A stretch of DNA of 38,874 bases from Psychrobacter sp. FME13. Its GTDB lineage: Bacteria; Pseudomonadota; Gammaproteobacteria; Pseudomonadales; Moraxellaceae. Under the pieces are notes generated by a model. That model was given only the letters and a program-made list of their open reading frames with translations, was not told the DNA's origin and did not search any database. The translations under genes and the position numbers were made by a program. The DNA is taken from positions 1 to 38,874 of the forward strand of contig NZ_RRYV01000020.1 of the NCBI RefSeq assembly GCF_014861395.1. The letters are read 5' to 3'. Positions 16,920-25,742 of this stretch are shown here, in pieces. Every line of letters begins with the position of its first letter. Positions within the stretch are counted from its first letter, which is position 1.

Positions 16920-16947
16920 GATTATCATTATCATTATCATTATAATC
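16920..16947. promoter_or_regulatory. Fur-box cluster between basB and basG
   Basis: Starting with GATTATCATTATCATTATC and ending TATAATC, this 28-base block consists of repeated NATWAT hexamers in the pattern of overlapping Fur-binding sites. It lies in the 531-base divergent region and can repress both basB (minus) and the basG-barA-barB-basH-basI unit (plus) when iron is plentiful. No open frame was recognised elsewhere in the region 16612-17142. Confidence 0.85.
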
Positions 16948-17160
16948 AAAACTATTGTCAAGAGCGTGTATTCAACCATGCCCAAATCATTTATTCATAA
17001 CAAGGCTCTCAAGCCTTTAATCATAAGTGATTGACAAAGAATAATAGCGGGAACTGATGGCCTGTAAGCACGTATCTAGTAGTATAAAACTTATTTGGGT
17101 TGACTATTTAATCGAAAAAAATAACCCTATATAACCTAATCTGTGGTGGGAATGAATGTG

Positions 17161-18300
17161 ATGCTATCTGTTGCTTATCAAGAACGTCTCAATGACTTTT
17201 GGCATTATTGCCTAAAAAATCAGTATTTTAATGTTGGCTATCCTGAGTCTGCAGACTTCGACTATTCTGCTTTGTATCGGTTTTTTAATTTTTCCCTCAA
17301 CAACTGCGGCGACTGGGATGCACCCAGTAACTATGCGCTGAACTCATTTTCGTTTGAAAAAGAGGTGATGAATTACTATGCCGATTTGTTTCAAATACCT
17401 TTTGAGGACAGCTGGGGCTATGTTACTAATGGTGGGACAGAGGGCAATATGTTCTGCTGTTATTTAGCAAGAGAGCTGTTTCCTCATGCCACGCTTTACT
17501 ACTCTAAAGAGACGCATTATTCGGTCTTAAAGATTGCCAAACTACTGCGTATGAAGTCGTGTGTCATTGGGTCTTTAGACAATGGTGAAATAGATTACGA
17601 TGATTTGATTGATCAGGTGCAGCGCAATGGGGACAAAAACCCCATTATCTTCGCCAATATTGGTACGACCATGTCAGGGGCGGTAGACAATATAAAAATC
17701 ATTCAACAGCAATTAGAGCACGTTGGTATCCATCGTCAGGATTACTATTTGCATGCAGATGCTGCGCTCAGCGGTATGATTTTGCCTTTTGTGGACTGTC
17801 CGCAGCCATTTTCATTTGGCGATGGTATCGACTCTATCAGTGTGTCTGGACATAAAATGATTGGCTCGCCTGTGCCATGCGGTATTGTGGTAGCAAAACG
17901 CAAAAACGTCGATCGTATCGCCGTAGATATCGACTATATCTGCGCCCGCGATCAAACCATTAGCGGTTCTCGAAATGGTCACTCCGTACTATTTATGTGG
18001 GCGGCCATTCATAATCGTTCAGCACGCCAGTGGCAGCAACGTATTCAACGCTGTCTGAACATGGCTCAATACGCAGTTGATCAGTTCCAAGCAGCGGGAA
18101 TTGATGCATGGCGCAACCCCAACTCTATCACTGTGGTGTTTCCGTGCCCCGCTGAGGCGGTGTGGAAAAAGCATGGTCTTGCTGTCTCTGAGGATCAAGC
18201 CCATCTGATTGCGACCGCGCATCACAAAGACAGTCACAAGATTGATGCTTTGATTAAAGATGTGATTGCAAGCTTACAAGAGCGTCTACAGCTCAGTTAA
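17161..18300 (+). CDS. basG: Histidine decarboxylase, PLP-dependent (BasG-like)
   Basis: BasG converts L-histidine to histamine, which is then N-hydroxylated and used as the terminal building block of the siderophore. The sequence follows the A. baumannii and V. anguillarum (AngH) enzymes closely: [75 protein letters not shown] and [15 protein letters not shown], with the PLP lysine in SGHK. The open frame extends to a GTG at 17143, but ATG 17161 ([14 protein letters not shown], 379 residues) is preferred because GGTGGG lies 10 bases before it and the length then fits the family (about 383). It is the first gene of the plus-strand unit behind the Fur box at 16920. Confidence 0.93.
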   Translation: MLSVAYQERLNDFWHYCLKNQYFNVGYPESADFDYSALYRFFNFSLNNCGDWDAPSNYALNSFSFEKEVMNYYADLFQIPFEDSWGYVTNGGTEGNMFCCYLARELFPHATLYYSKETHYSVLKIAKLLRMKSCVIGSLDNGEIDYDDLIDQVQRNGDKNPIIFANIGTTMSGAVDNIKIIQQQLEHVGIHRQDYYLHADAALSGMILPFVDCPQPFSFGDGIDSISVSGHKMIGSPVPCGIVVAKRKNVDRIAVDIDYICARDQTISGSRNGHSVLFMWAAIHNRSARQWQQRIQRCLNMAQYAVDQFQAAGIDAWRNPNSITVVFPCPAEAVWKKHGLAVSEDQAHLIATAHHKDSHKIDALIKDVIASLQERLQLS

Positions 18301-18484
18301 TGCGGTCTGAGTATCACTTAATCTTAGTATCACTGCTCTACCTAATCTTAAATGCAAAGCGATCAAACCTATTGGCCGCTATCTTTTTCTAATTTTTACT
18401 CATGCTGACAACCAATCATACTGGTAAATAAGCGCGCTGGATTCAATTTATGGAACAAACCAACCACGGTCATCGGAGAAATCA

Positions 18485-20095
18485 ATGAGCAAGTCAACAT
18501 TGCGCAGCTTGATGACTGACCCTGTAATCATGCCTGCTTTACGTCCTGCACTCCCCAAGCTCTCTATTGGCGTGCTGTCCTCGTCCTTATCTGGTCTGGC
18601 CATGCTTGGGGCGCTGTGGTGCTTGGTAAAATTAATCGAGGATATCGCATTACCGTGGGTGATTGCGGCTGTGGGGCTGTGGTTGCTAGGCGCTTTGTTT
18701 GCCGCTGCCGCATCGGCGCTTGCTCATGATGCAGAAGCGGCGTTTTCTGCAAGATTGCGGCGGCAAGTGGCCAATCATGTGACCCGACTGCCCGCAACCA
18801 CACTGTCCAAGCAAGGCGATCAGTCTTTACGGCGCTTGGTGTCAGAAGACATTACGACGCTGCATCACATGGTAGCGCACCTGCCCTCAGAGGTGACAAG
18901 CTTTGCGATTTTACCGCTGGTATCTATTGTGATATTGGTGAGTGTGGCAGGCCCTGTGGCGCTGTGGGTCTTACTGCCAGGTGTAATCGCTTCTTTATAT
19001 TATTTAGTCATTGTGCCGCGTGTGACGGCCCGTGATGGTGCTGCGCGCATGCAGGTGGTGGGCGAGGTCATCTCCGCCGTAGATGACTATGCACGTGGTA
19101 TCCGCGTCAATCGTATCTATGGCCAACAATCGGGAGCGTTGGCTGCTTATCATGATGCCACCAAGCGCTTTACAGACAGCTTGGTCATGTGGGTGAGTAA
19201 AGTGGCGACGCTCGCAGGTATGGCCGTGGCACTGTTACAAGCAGTAGCGACATTTGCGATTGCTTATCTGATTGCTTATGACTACGACACTCCTGTGATG
19301 GCCACGATCTTGTTTTTCAGTCTCGCCGTTGTCAGTCCCGCGTTACGTTTAGGGCATGGACTGGATTATGTTGGGGCTGGTAAAGCGGCGGCAAGTCGGC
19401 TGATTGCTTTATTACAACAACCGATATTACCCAAAGGTCACATAACGCAACTATCAGCACCGTTCACGCTGAACATTACAGACGCTAAGATGGTGATCGA
19501 TAATGTCCAGATTATTGACGGACTGACGCATACATTTAAGACAAATGCCGTCACTGCCATCACAGGGCCTAGCGGCGTGGGTAAAACGACGCTGCTGCGT
19601 ATGCTGGCAGGCTTTGAGCCATTGCACGCCGGACAGGTGCAGCTGGCAAATACGGATATAGCCAAGCTGGATGAACACACCAGACATAATGCCGTATTGT
19701 TCGTACCGCAAGGGGGTGATGTACTGCCTGCAACCGTTAAAGACAACCTACTATTATTTGCCCCGCATGCCACAGATCAAGCGCTTAACGCGGCACTAGA
19801 GTGCGCTCAGCTGAGCGTGGATCTGAGCGCCGATGCTCAATCACTCTCAGGTGGCGAACGTCAGCGTATCGGTCTTGCCAGCGTATTTTTATCATCAGCA
19901 CCTATCATTCTACTTGATGAACCGACCAGCGCCTTGGAACAGGCGAGGGTTACAAAAGTGCTAAAAGCCTTGCTACATGAAGCACACAATCAGGAAAAGA
20001 CCATCATTATGGTGACTCATGATAAGGCATTGGCGGATCAAACAGATGCTCGACTAGAGCTGATACCCAATACTGATCTGGAGCGTTTGTCATGA
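18485..20095 (+). CDS. barA: Siderophore ABC exporter subunit, fused membrane and ATPase domains (BarA-like)
   Basis: A 536-residue half-transporter. The N-terminal 300 residues contain about six membrane segments, and the C-terminal part is an ABC ATPase with Walker A GPSGVGKTT, signature LSGGERQRIG and Walker B IILLDEPTSALE. The gene lies between basG and basH, exactly as barA does in the acinetobactin locus, where BarA and BarB act together as the secretion system for the siderophore. The start ATG follows CGGAGAA by about 7 bases. The stop overlaps the start of the next exporter gene by 4 bases, so the two halves are probably made in equal amounts and form a heterodimer. Confidence 0.85.
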   Translation: MSKSTLRSLMTDPVIMPALRPALPKLSIGVLSSSLSGLAMLGALWCLVKLIEDIALPWVIAAVGLWLLGALFAAAASALAHDAEAAFSARLRRQVANHVTRLPATTLSKQGDQSLRRLVSEDITTLHHMVAHLPSEVTSFAILPLVSIVILVSVAGPVALWVLLPGVIASLYYLVIVPRVTARDGAARMQVVGEVISAVDDYARGIRVNRIYGQQSGALAAYHDATKRFTDSLVMWVSKVATLAGMAVALLQAVATFAIAYLIAYDYDTPVMATILFFSLAVVSPALRLGHGLDYVGAGKAAASRLIALLQQPILPKGHITQLSAPFTLNITDAKMVIDNVQIIDGLTHTFKTNAVTAITGPSGVGKTTLLRMLAGFEPLHAGQVQLANTDIAKLDEHTRHNAVLFVPQGGDVLPATVKDNLLLFAPHATDQALNAALECAQLSVDLSADAQSLSGGERQRIGLASVFLSSAPIILLDEPTSALEQARVTKVLKALLHEAHNQEKTIIMVTHDKALADQTDARLELIPNTDLERLS

Positions 20096-21675
20096 GTATT
20101 ACCGTAGATACATCACACAAAAAGCGAGCATCGTCATTGCCAGCGATTGCGCGCAGGCGATTGATGATAGTAGGGGTAGGCTGGATAGTGGTCGCTGTCC
20201 TAGAAGCCATTGCTTATACCGCGCTGGCACTAGGTATTGTCAATCAATGGTCGCCCAAATGGGTCTTAATCACCGCTTGTGCCGCCATTTTTGCTACCGT
20301 ATTGGTCAATCGTTCAGGCTACTTAACTGGTGTGCGACTGGCGGGTGACTTGTACGCGGCGCTGGGTCAAGCACTCTCGCGCACCAAACTGTCTTGGTTT
20401 ACCAATGAGCATCGTGCTCAGGTTGCGACCATTGCTGGTCAAGGTATACCAGGGTTTATGAGTATCCCCGCGCATCAGCTGCAAAAGTTCTTACATGCGC
20501 CCTGTATTCCCTTATTTTTGGTCGTTGGGATCGGCGTGGTTGCAGGGTTGACGCTGGCATTGGTGGCAGCGGCGCTATTGATATTGTCTTTGATCATTCA
20601 ATTTTTATCACAGCGAGCGCTAAGTCGTGCAGATAACAATCGGCATAAGGCAGAAGCCAGCACCGCAGAAGCCACGCTTGAATTGGTAGATCATATTGAG
20701 TTATTAAGAACAGCGGCAGGCCCCAAACGCGCCATCGACCGTATTGAGCAGCGCTGGCGTACTCAAGAAGAGGCCTTAAAAAGCACCAACAACGCTGCCG
20801 CCATGGCTGTGTTTGTCTCAAATCTAGCTACGGTGTTACCCATAGCCGGTATGGCCGCTTACCTCATCGTCACAGGTGGCAGTAGTGCGGTAATGATCTT
20901 GGCAGTACTGGTTTTGGTCGGTCGTGCAGCCGTCCCACTTGATGAACTGGCTGTGGCAGGTTTGGGTATCAATGATTTAAAGGCCTCTTTACAGAATTAT
21001 CAGCAGGCGATCAATACACCAACATTGCCTGAGCCCACCCTTTTTAAATCTGCTCCTGCTGACTATCAGCTCAGTATGCGTCAGGTGAGCCATGCACCCG
21101 TCTTAAAAGACATTAATATTGATATTCCAGAAGGCAATCGAGTGTGGGTTACGGGTGTGAGCGGCAGCGGTAAGAGCACCTTGCTTGAGTTATTGATGCG
21201 TTTTGATGATCCTGAACACGGTCACATTTTGCTCGGGGGGGTAAAGATTAATGACATGGCATATGAAGATTTGGCGGCGCATATCGCCTATGTCCCTCAA
21301 GACCCCATCGTATTTACAGGCACTCTGGCTGAAAATATCCGTATTGGCAATCCGCAAGCATCAGACGTTGAGATTGACAGCATTGCCCGAAAAATGAGGC
21401 TAGAGTCTGTGATTGATCGTACCCCTGAAGGAATACATCAGTCCGTGGGTCAGCAAGGCGCGGCGTTATCAGGAGGAGAGCGTCAACGCGTCGCACTGGC
21501 ACGTGCATTGATCAAAAAAGCGCCCATTTTGGTATTAGATGAAGCGACATCGGCTTTGGATGATGAGGTCGAAAAGGTCATTGCCGATAGCATTCGCGCC
21601 TTATCTGCTACGGTGGTTTTTGTAACGCATCGCGATGCGACGATCTGGCAGCCGACCCAATCTATCGCTTTATAG
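20092..21675 (+). CDS. barB: Siderophore ABC exporter subunit (BarB-like)
   Basis: A 527-residue partner of the upstream gene with the same layout: about six membrane helices in the first 300 residues (for example LVVGIGVVAGLTLALVAAAL and AVMILAVLVLVGRAAV), then an ABC ATPase with Walker A GVSGSGKST, Q-loop YVPQDPIVF, signature LSGGERQRVALARAL and Walker B ILVLDEATSALD. The H-loop His is in VFVTHRDA. Its ATG overlaps the barA stop (ATGA). The gene is followed by basH. The substrate is inferred from context only: export of the finished siderophore across the inner membrane. Confidence 0.85.
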   Translation: MSITVDTSHKKRASSLPAIARRRLMIVGVGWIVVAVLEAIAYTALALGIVNQWSPKWVLITACAAIFATVLVNRSGYLTGVRLAGDLYAALGQALSRTKLSWFTNEHRAQVATIAGQGIPGFMSIPAHQLQKFLHAPCIPLFLVVGIGVVAGLTLALVAAALLILSLIIQFLSQRALSRADNNRHKAEASTAEATLELVDHIELLRTAAGPKRAIDRIEQRWRTQEEALKSTNNAAAMAVFVSNLATVLPIAGMAAYLIVTGGSSAVMILAVLVLVGRAAVPLDELAVAGLGINDLKASLQNYQQAINTPTLPEPTLFKSAPADYQLSMRQVSHAPVLKDINIDIPEGNRVWVTGVSGSGKSTLLELLMRFDDPEHGHILLGGVKINDMAYEDLAAHIAYVPQDPIVFTGTLAENIRIGNPQASDVEIDSIARKMRLESVIDRTPEGIHQSVGQQGAALSGGERQRVALARALIKKAPILVLDEATSALDDEVEKVIADSIRALSATVVFVTHRDATIWQPTQSIAL

Positions 21676-21752
21676 GGCTGATGCGGTTCGCTCCTGTATG
21701 TGAAGACATACACTATATATGGTGAAACATAGAGATATAAAGCTGGGTAAAT

Positions 21753-22523
21753 ATGATGTCAATGAATAACTGTTATCACCTGTTTTGTCTGCCACCCGCT
21801 GGCAGCAGCTCTGCAATTTATAGCGCATGGAAACCAGTCGTGGCCGAGACCTGTGAACATCGCCATATAAAAGTCATACCGATAGAGTATTCGGGGCATG
21901 GCAGCAGGTCGGGGCAACCCTTGGTTAATGATCCAAATGTATTGGCGGCAGACATTGCCCAGACGATTATGTCCTACAAAAACATACCTTATATTTTATT
22001 TGGACATAGTGTCGGTGGCGCTTTGCTGTGGACGGTGATTGATCATTTGCGCGCACAGGATGCGCTTGAATCATTGGCACTAGTGGTGGTCAGCAGTCGC
22101 CCAGCGCCGCAATATTTGCAACATATCTGTGGCAGGCAGCACTTAACGGATGATGAGATTATCGAAAAACTGGCGCATTACAATAATTTTCCACCTGAGA
22201 TTTTACAAAACCCAGCAGCGCTCAACTATTTCTTGACCATTATTCGTAATGATTTTTCTGTCAGTGACCAGCTTATCTGTCAGCAGGTAACTAAGACACC
22301 TATGTCCTTAACCGCACCTTTAATTGTATTTTATGGTATTGATGATCCAGATATCGAAGACGAGGCGATGATGCAAGCGTGGCAGGCACGTTCTGAGGTT
22401 TTTTTGGGGTGTCATGCACTGGCAGGCGATCACTTTTATTTTTTAAATCCGTCATCGCTTGCGCAAATGCTAAAAAAAATAGAGGCGTGTTTGCTGCATG
22501 CGTTACCACACTATAAAGCGTGA
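21753..22523 (+). CDS. basH: Type II thioesterase (BasH-like)
   Basis: A 256-residue alpha/beta hydrolase of the GrsT/RifR type, which removes wrong or stalled acyl groups from carrier proteins of peptide synthetases. It begins with LFCLPPAGSSSAIYSAW, typical of this family. The nucleophile elbow is FGHSVGGALLW (Ser near residue 88). The acidic residue is probably in FYGIDDPDIED and the His in LAGDHFYFL. The position between barB and the phosphopantetheinyl transferase gene matches the acinetobactin gene order barA-barB-basH-basI. The end of the gene overlaps the next by 26 bases. Confidence 0.9.
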   Translation: MMSMNNCYHLFCLPPAGSSSAIYSAWKPVVAETCEHRHIKVIPIEYSGHGSRSGQPLVNDPNVLAADIAQTIMSYKNIPYILFGHSVGGALLWTVIDHLRAQDALESLALVVVSSRPAPQYLQHICGRQHLTDDEIIEKLAHYNNFPPEILQNPAALNYFLTIIRNDFSVSDQLICQQVTKTPMSLTAPLIVFYGIDDPDIEDEAMMQAWQARSEVFLGCHALAGDHFYFLNPSSLAQMLKKIEACLLHALPHYKA

Positions 22524-23355
22524 GGTATCGGACACCAGTGCTTTATTGGCACAAGATGCGCGGGCGCTGAGTGATATACAACAGCATATTCGGCTGACGT
22601 ATCACACCATAGTGCTCGCGCATCACCAGATACATCAGCTGTCTGTGAGTATATTGACCGCCAATTTTGCGATAGAGGCGGCATATGATTGTTTTGATAT
22701 TGACTTACCAAAGGCATTAACCCGCGTATCCACAAAGCGAAAGCTGGATTTTTTGACGGGACGCTTAGCGGCAAAGCTTGCCTTACGGGCGTTCGGCTTG
22801 GCTCATTTTACCGTCTTAAAAGGGATGCATGGCGAGCCGCTATGGCCAGATGGCATGACGGGGAGCATTAGCCACACAGGTGGCAAAACATCGTGTACGG
22901 CGATCTGCTGCGCTTATCGGCAACCATCTATGCAGGATTGCCGTGCTATAGGGGTGGATATTGAGGCCAAAATAAACAATGTCTGTTTTGAGCATAATGT
23001 TTGCTTTGATCGTGATGAGTCTCAGCACTATGCTCCTTTAAATCATCATGCTTTTTTAAATCATCAAGAAACTATGACACTGGTAGAATATTTGTGTGGC
23101 ACACATCCAAATCATTATATCTATTTAATGATATTTTCTGCTAAAGAGAGCCTCATTAAGGCGATATATGCCAAATATAATGTATTACTGAGTTTTTTAG
23201 CGTTTGAGTATATAGGTGTGTCTGGTGACGTTATGACGTTTACCATCATTGATGGCACGCAAAAGGCACAAGAAAACGGACTGACCCAAACAGTGATGCA
23301 GGTGCAGTGGGGGATGACAGGGCAGCATATTATCACCATCTGTTCTATATCATAG
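22498..23355 (+). CDS. basI: 4'-phosphopantetheinyl transferase, EntD-type (BasI-like)
   Basis: A 285-residue Sfp/EntD-type enzyme that attaches phosphopantetheine from CoA to the carrier domains of the siderophore synthetases (here BasF Ser247 and BasB Ser226). Motifs in order: KRKLDFLTGRLAAKLAL, KGMHGEPLWPDGMTGSISHT, GVDIE (about 152-156, magnesium ligands) and FSAKESLIKAIYAKY (Glu ligand and Lys). A His/Asn-rich stretch between GVDIE and FSAKES is longer than usual. The start at 22498 lies within the basH coding end, with GAGG 12 bases before it, suggesting translational coupling. Confidence 0.9.
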   Translation: MRYHTIKREVSDTSALLAQDARALSDIQQHIRLTYHTIVLAHHQIHQLSVSILTANFAIEAAYDCFDIDLPKALTRVSTKRKLDFLTGRLAAKLALRAFGLAHFTVLKGMHGEPLWPDGMTGSISHTGGKTSCTAICCAYRQPSMQDCRAIGVDIEAKINNVCFEHNVCFDRDESQHYAPLNHHAFLNHQETMTLVEYLCGTHPNHYIYLMIFSAKESLIKAIYAKYNVLLSFLAFEYIGVSGDVMTFTIIDGTQKAQENGLTQTVMQVQWGMTGQHIITICSIS

Positions 23356-23703
23356 AGATATCAAAAAATGAATAAGATGTGCTGAGCGAGCTGTCTTACG
23401 ATGGCGCTGATTATATGAAGCAGTGACAAGAATTGTACTACAAAGCGCTTATGCCATGACAGGCGGCTATTTATGAGTCACTTACCTTTCACTTATTACA
23501 GTAGCTATATATCCATAGTAGGTGGCATAGCGTCTTGGCAACCCTGTAGAGCACCGTCCGTAAGAATCAAAAACTTATTACAAGTACCATCTGTAATTTT
23601 CAAGTGATAATGATTATCAGTATTACTATAATTATCATTTAAATTTAATAATATAAGTCACAATAACGATCGATGCATCAATAACCACAGTGAGATATCA
23701 GTT
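23356..23703. other. Intergenic region upstream of basJ
   Basis: This 348-base gap contains the Fur-box-like site at 23606-23624 and an AT-rich stretch (23620-23665) that probably holds the basJ promoter. I found no open frame, RNA gene or clear terminator for the basG-basI unit in the rest. Confidence 0.5.
23606..23624. promoter_or_regulatory. Fur box upstream of basJ-entA
   Basis: GATAATGATTATCAGTATT matches the 19 bp Fur consensus (GATAATGATAATCATTATC) in most positions; a further hexamer-like ATAATTATC follows at about 23628-23636. It lies about 80 bases before the basJ ATG, a usual distance for iron repression of basJ and entA. Confidence 0.85.
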
Positions 23704-24852
23704 ATGTCTTTACAACATTATGTAGAAACACCGTCGAATCATGAAGCACATTTTGCCTGCTTTTCTACAAAAGAGTATCACCTGATCGGCAAGCGTTTTT
23801 CGCAGACGCTAACGACACCTGCAGCAGATACGGTACATTTTAATCAGCGTATCGCTGATCGTTTTAAAGAGATGAAAAATAATGGCGATAAAAATCCAAT
23901 CTTAATTGCTGCTATTCCTTTTGATATCAAAAATGACGCGGTATTAAATTTTTATAGTGACTACGATAAGTCGGACAAAAAAACCAAAAAAGCTGATCTG
24001 ATAAAAAATGAGACGCACATCAAGAACAAGACATTGCTGGTGAATCAAGATAAGTTTGAAAAAACCGTCAATTATGCGTTAGAGACTTTCAAAAACACAG
24101 AGCTAACAAAAATAGTGCTGTCACAAGCGGTTGATGTCCGTTTTGATGAGTCGCAGAACCTCGCCTTTTACTTAGACGCCTTGCTGGATAAGAACCCAAC
24201 CGCTTATAACTTTGTGATACCCGTAGACAATCAGCAATACCTACTAGGGGCGAGCCCAGAGCTACTATTGTCTAAAAAAGATCGGCTCGTTAAGAGCAAT
24301 CCTCTAGCGGGTTCTAGACCCAAGCGTGATAGCTTAGAGCACAATCAAAGAAACCAACGAGCCTTGCATGAGTCAATCAAAGATCAGCACGAGCATAAAA
24401 TCGTTGTCGAAAACATATCGCGTAATCTGGTGGCAGACTGTGTGACGCTGAGTATGTCTGAGTTTCCAGAAGTGCTCGAAACCTCGACCATGTTTCATTT
24501 GTCCTCAACATTACAAGGCACACTAAAAAAAGCCGCGCCCAATGCTTTGAGCTTGGCATTAAAGCTACACCCAACCCCTGCAGTGTGTGGTACACCAACG
24601 CAATTGGCCAAAGATTTTATATTGCAGCATGAAGGGTATGAGCGCGGTTATTACACAGGCTTGGTGGGCTGGATGGATGCAGAAGGCAATGGCGAGTGGG
24701 TCGTCACAATTCGTTGCGGGCTACTCAATGATAAAAAATTACGGTTGTATGCGGGTGCTGGTATCGTCGAAGGGTCTGACCCAGAGTCGGAGTGGCGTGA
24801 GACAGAAGACAAAATGAAAACCATACTACGCCTCTGTGACACCAGCGCGTAA
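23704..24852 (+). CDS. basJ: Isochorismate synthase (BasJ/EntC/DhbC)
   Basis: It converts chorismate to isochorismate, the first step towards 2,3-dihydroxybenzoate. The 382-residue protein belongs to the chorismate-binding family. Characteristic blocks are LTKIVLSQAVDV, YLLGASPELLLSKK, NPLAGSRPKRD, HLSSTLQGTL, LHPTPAVCGTPTQLA, GYYTGLVGWMDAEGNGEWVV and YAGAGIVEGSDPESEWRETE, which hold the magnesium-binding Glu residues and the active-site Lys of the family. A Lys-rich loop (residues about 84-115) is unusually polar. The gene follows its own Fur box and is 30 bases ahead of entA, forming a two-gene unit. Confidence 0.93.
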   Translation: MSLQHYVETPSNHEAHFACFSTKEYHLIGKRFSQTLTTPAADTVHFNQRIADRFKEMKNNGDKNPILIAAIPFDIKNDAVLNFYSDYDKSDKKTKKADLIKNETHIKNKTLLVNQDKFEKTVNYALETFKNTELTKIVLSQAVDVRFDESQNLAFYLDALLDKNPTAYNFVIPVDNQQYLLGASPELLLSKKDRLVKSNPLAGSRPKRDSLEHNQRNQRALHESIKDQHEHKIVVENISRNLVADCVTLSMSEFPEVLETSTMFHLSSTLQGTLKKAAPNALSLALKLHPTPAVCGTPTQLAKDFILQHEGYERGYYTGLVGWMDAEGNGEWVVTIRCGLLNDKKLRLYAGAGIVEGSDPESEWRETEDKMKTILRLCDTSA

Positions 24853-24882
24853 CCCACTCAAACCCACTTAAGGATCAGTATA

Positions 24883-25641
24883 ATGACAAACCACACTGTG
24901 ATAAAAAAAACCGCGTGGCTGGTAGGCGTCAATCAAGGCATTGGCGCAGATGTGATGCAGCGCCTGTTAGATGAGGATGTTGAGGTTATCGGTATCGATA
25001 AGACCAAAGACAAACTGCCCGCAGCGCTACAACAGCAGGTACACATTTGTGACATTCGAGATGAACAGCAGATTGTACATTTATGCGAGACACTATTAAG
25101 GGTCAGTCCCCCTGACTATTTTATTCATATTGCAGGTGTCCTGCATTTGGGACAGCACAATGATATGTCCTCGACAGATTGGCTGGATACCTTTGCGGTA
25201 AATGTGTTTTCTTGCTTTCACTTCTGCCAAAAGTTGACGCCTTATTTTAAAGAAAAACGCAGTGGCAGTATCGTTGTGGTGTCATCCAATGCCGCCGCAA
25301 TGCCGCGTATCAATATGTCCGCCTACGGAGCATCAAAAGCGGCGCTGACTTACTTCACAAAGACAGTGGCATTAGAGCTGGCTGAATATGGTGTCAAAGC
25401 CAATGTGGTGTCACCAGGATCCACGGGGACGGCGATGCAAACGCAGCTATGGACAGATGACAATGGCGAGCAAACCACCATTGCGGGCAATCTTAAACAG
25501 TATAAACTTGGCATACCGCTACAAAAAATAGCGCAGGTTAAAGACATCACCAACGCGATCATGTTTTTTATAAGCGATCAGTCGTCACATATTACCATGC
25601 AGGATCTGGTGGTGGATGGTGGTGCGACGTTAGGGTGCTAG
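24883..25641 (+). CDS. entA: 2,3-dihydro-2,3-dihydroxybenzoate dehydrogenase (EntA)
   Basis: A 252-residue short-chain dehydrogenase that oxidises 2,3-dihydro-DHB to DHB with NAD+. The nucleotide-binding motif reads GVNQGIG (TGxxxGIG in most relatives) near residues 15-21. The catalytic set is in VVVSSNAAAMPRINMSAYGA then SKAALTYF, with Ser, Tyr (about residue 148) and Lys in YGASK. The end MQDLVVDGGATLGC is typical of EntA. The ATG follows AAGGA. It sits directly behind basJ. In A. baumannii, as I recall, entA lies outside the main acinetobactin locus, so here DHB synthesis is complete within one locus. Confidence 0.92.
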   Translation: MTNHTVIKKTAWLVGVNQGIGADVMQRLLDEDVEVIGIDKTKDKLPAALQQQVHICDIRDEQQIVHLCETLLRVSPPDYFIHIAGVLHLGQHNDMSSTDWLDTFAVNVFSCFHFCQKLTPYFKEKRSGSIVVVSSNAAAMPRINMSAYGASKAALTYFTKTVALELAEYGVKANVVSPGSTGTAMQTQLWTDDNGEQTTIAGNLKQYKLGIPLQKIAQVKDITNAIMFFISDQSSHITMQDLVVDGGATLGC

Positions 25642-25680
25642 CGCGGTGGTATAAGCATTTGATAAGGGCATAAAAAAGAT

Positions 25681-25718
25681 AAGGATCTAAAAAGGGTTTA
25701 CCGCGGTAGATCCTTTTT
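25681..25718. terminator. Bidirectional terminator between entA and basA
   Basis: AAGGATCTA (25681-25689) pairs with TAGATCCTT (25707-25715), followed on the plus strand by T residues and preceded by A-rich DNA that gives T residues on the minus strand. It lies in the 101-base gap between the convergent entA and basA genes and can serve both. Confidence 0.7.
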
Positions 25719-25742
25719 ATGTCCTTTTTATGTAGCGCAGCT

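Noticed and set aside
16921..16947. ATTATC repeats as a CRISPR or microsatellite
   Set aside because: The hexamer repeats match overlapping Fur sites between divergent iron genes; there are no spacers and only four units.
19438..19773. Long minus-strand open frames inside barA
   Set aside because: They are antisense shadows of the ATPase domain coding sequence, whose intact motifs prove the plus-strand gene.
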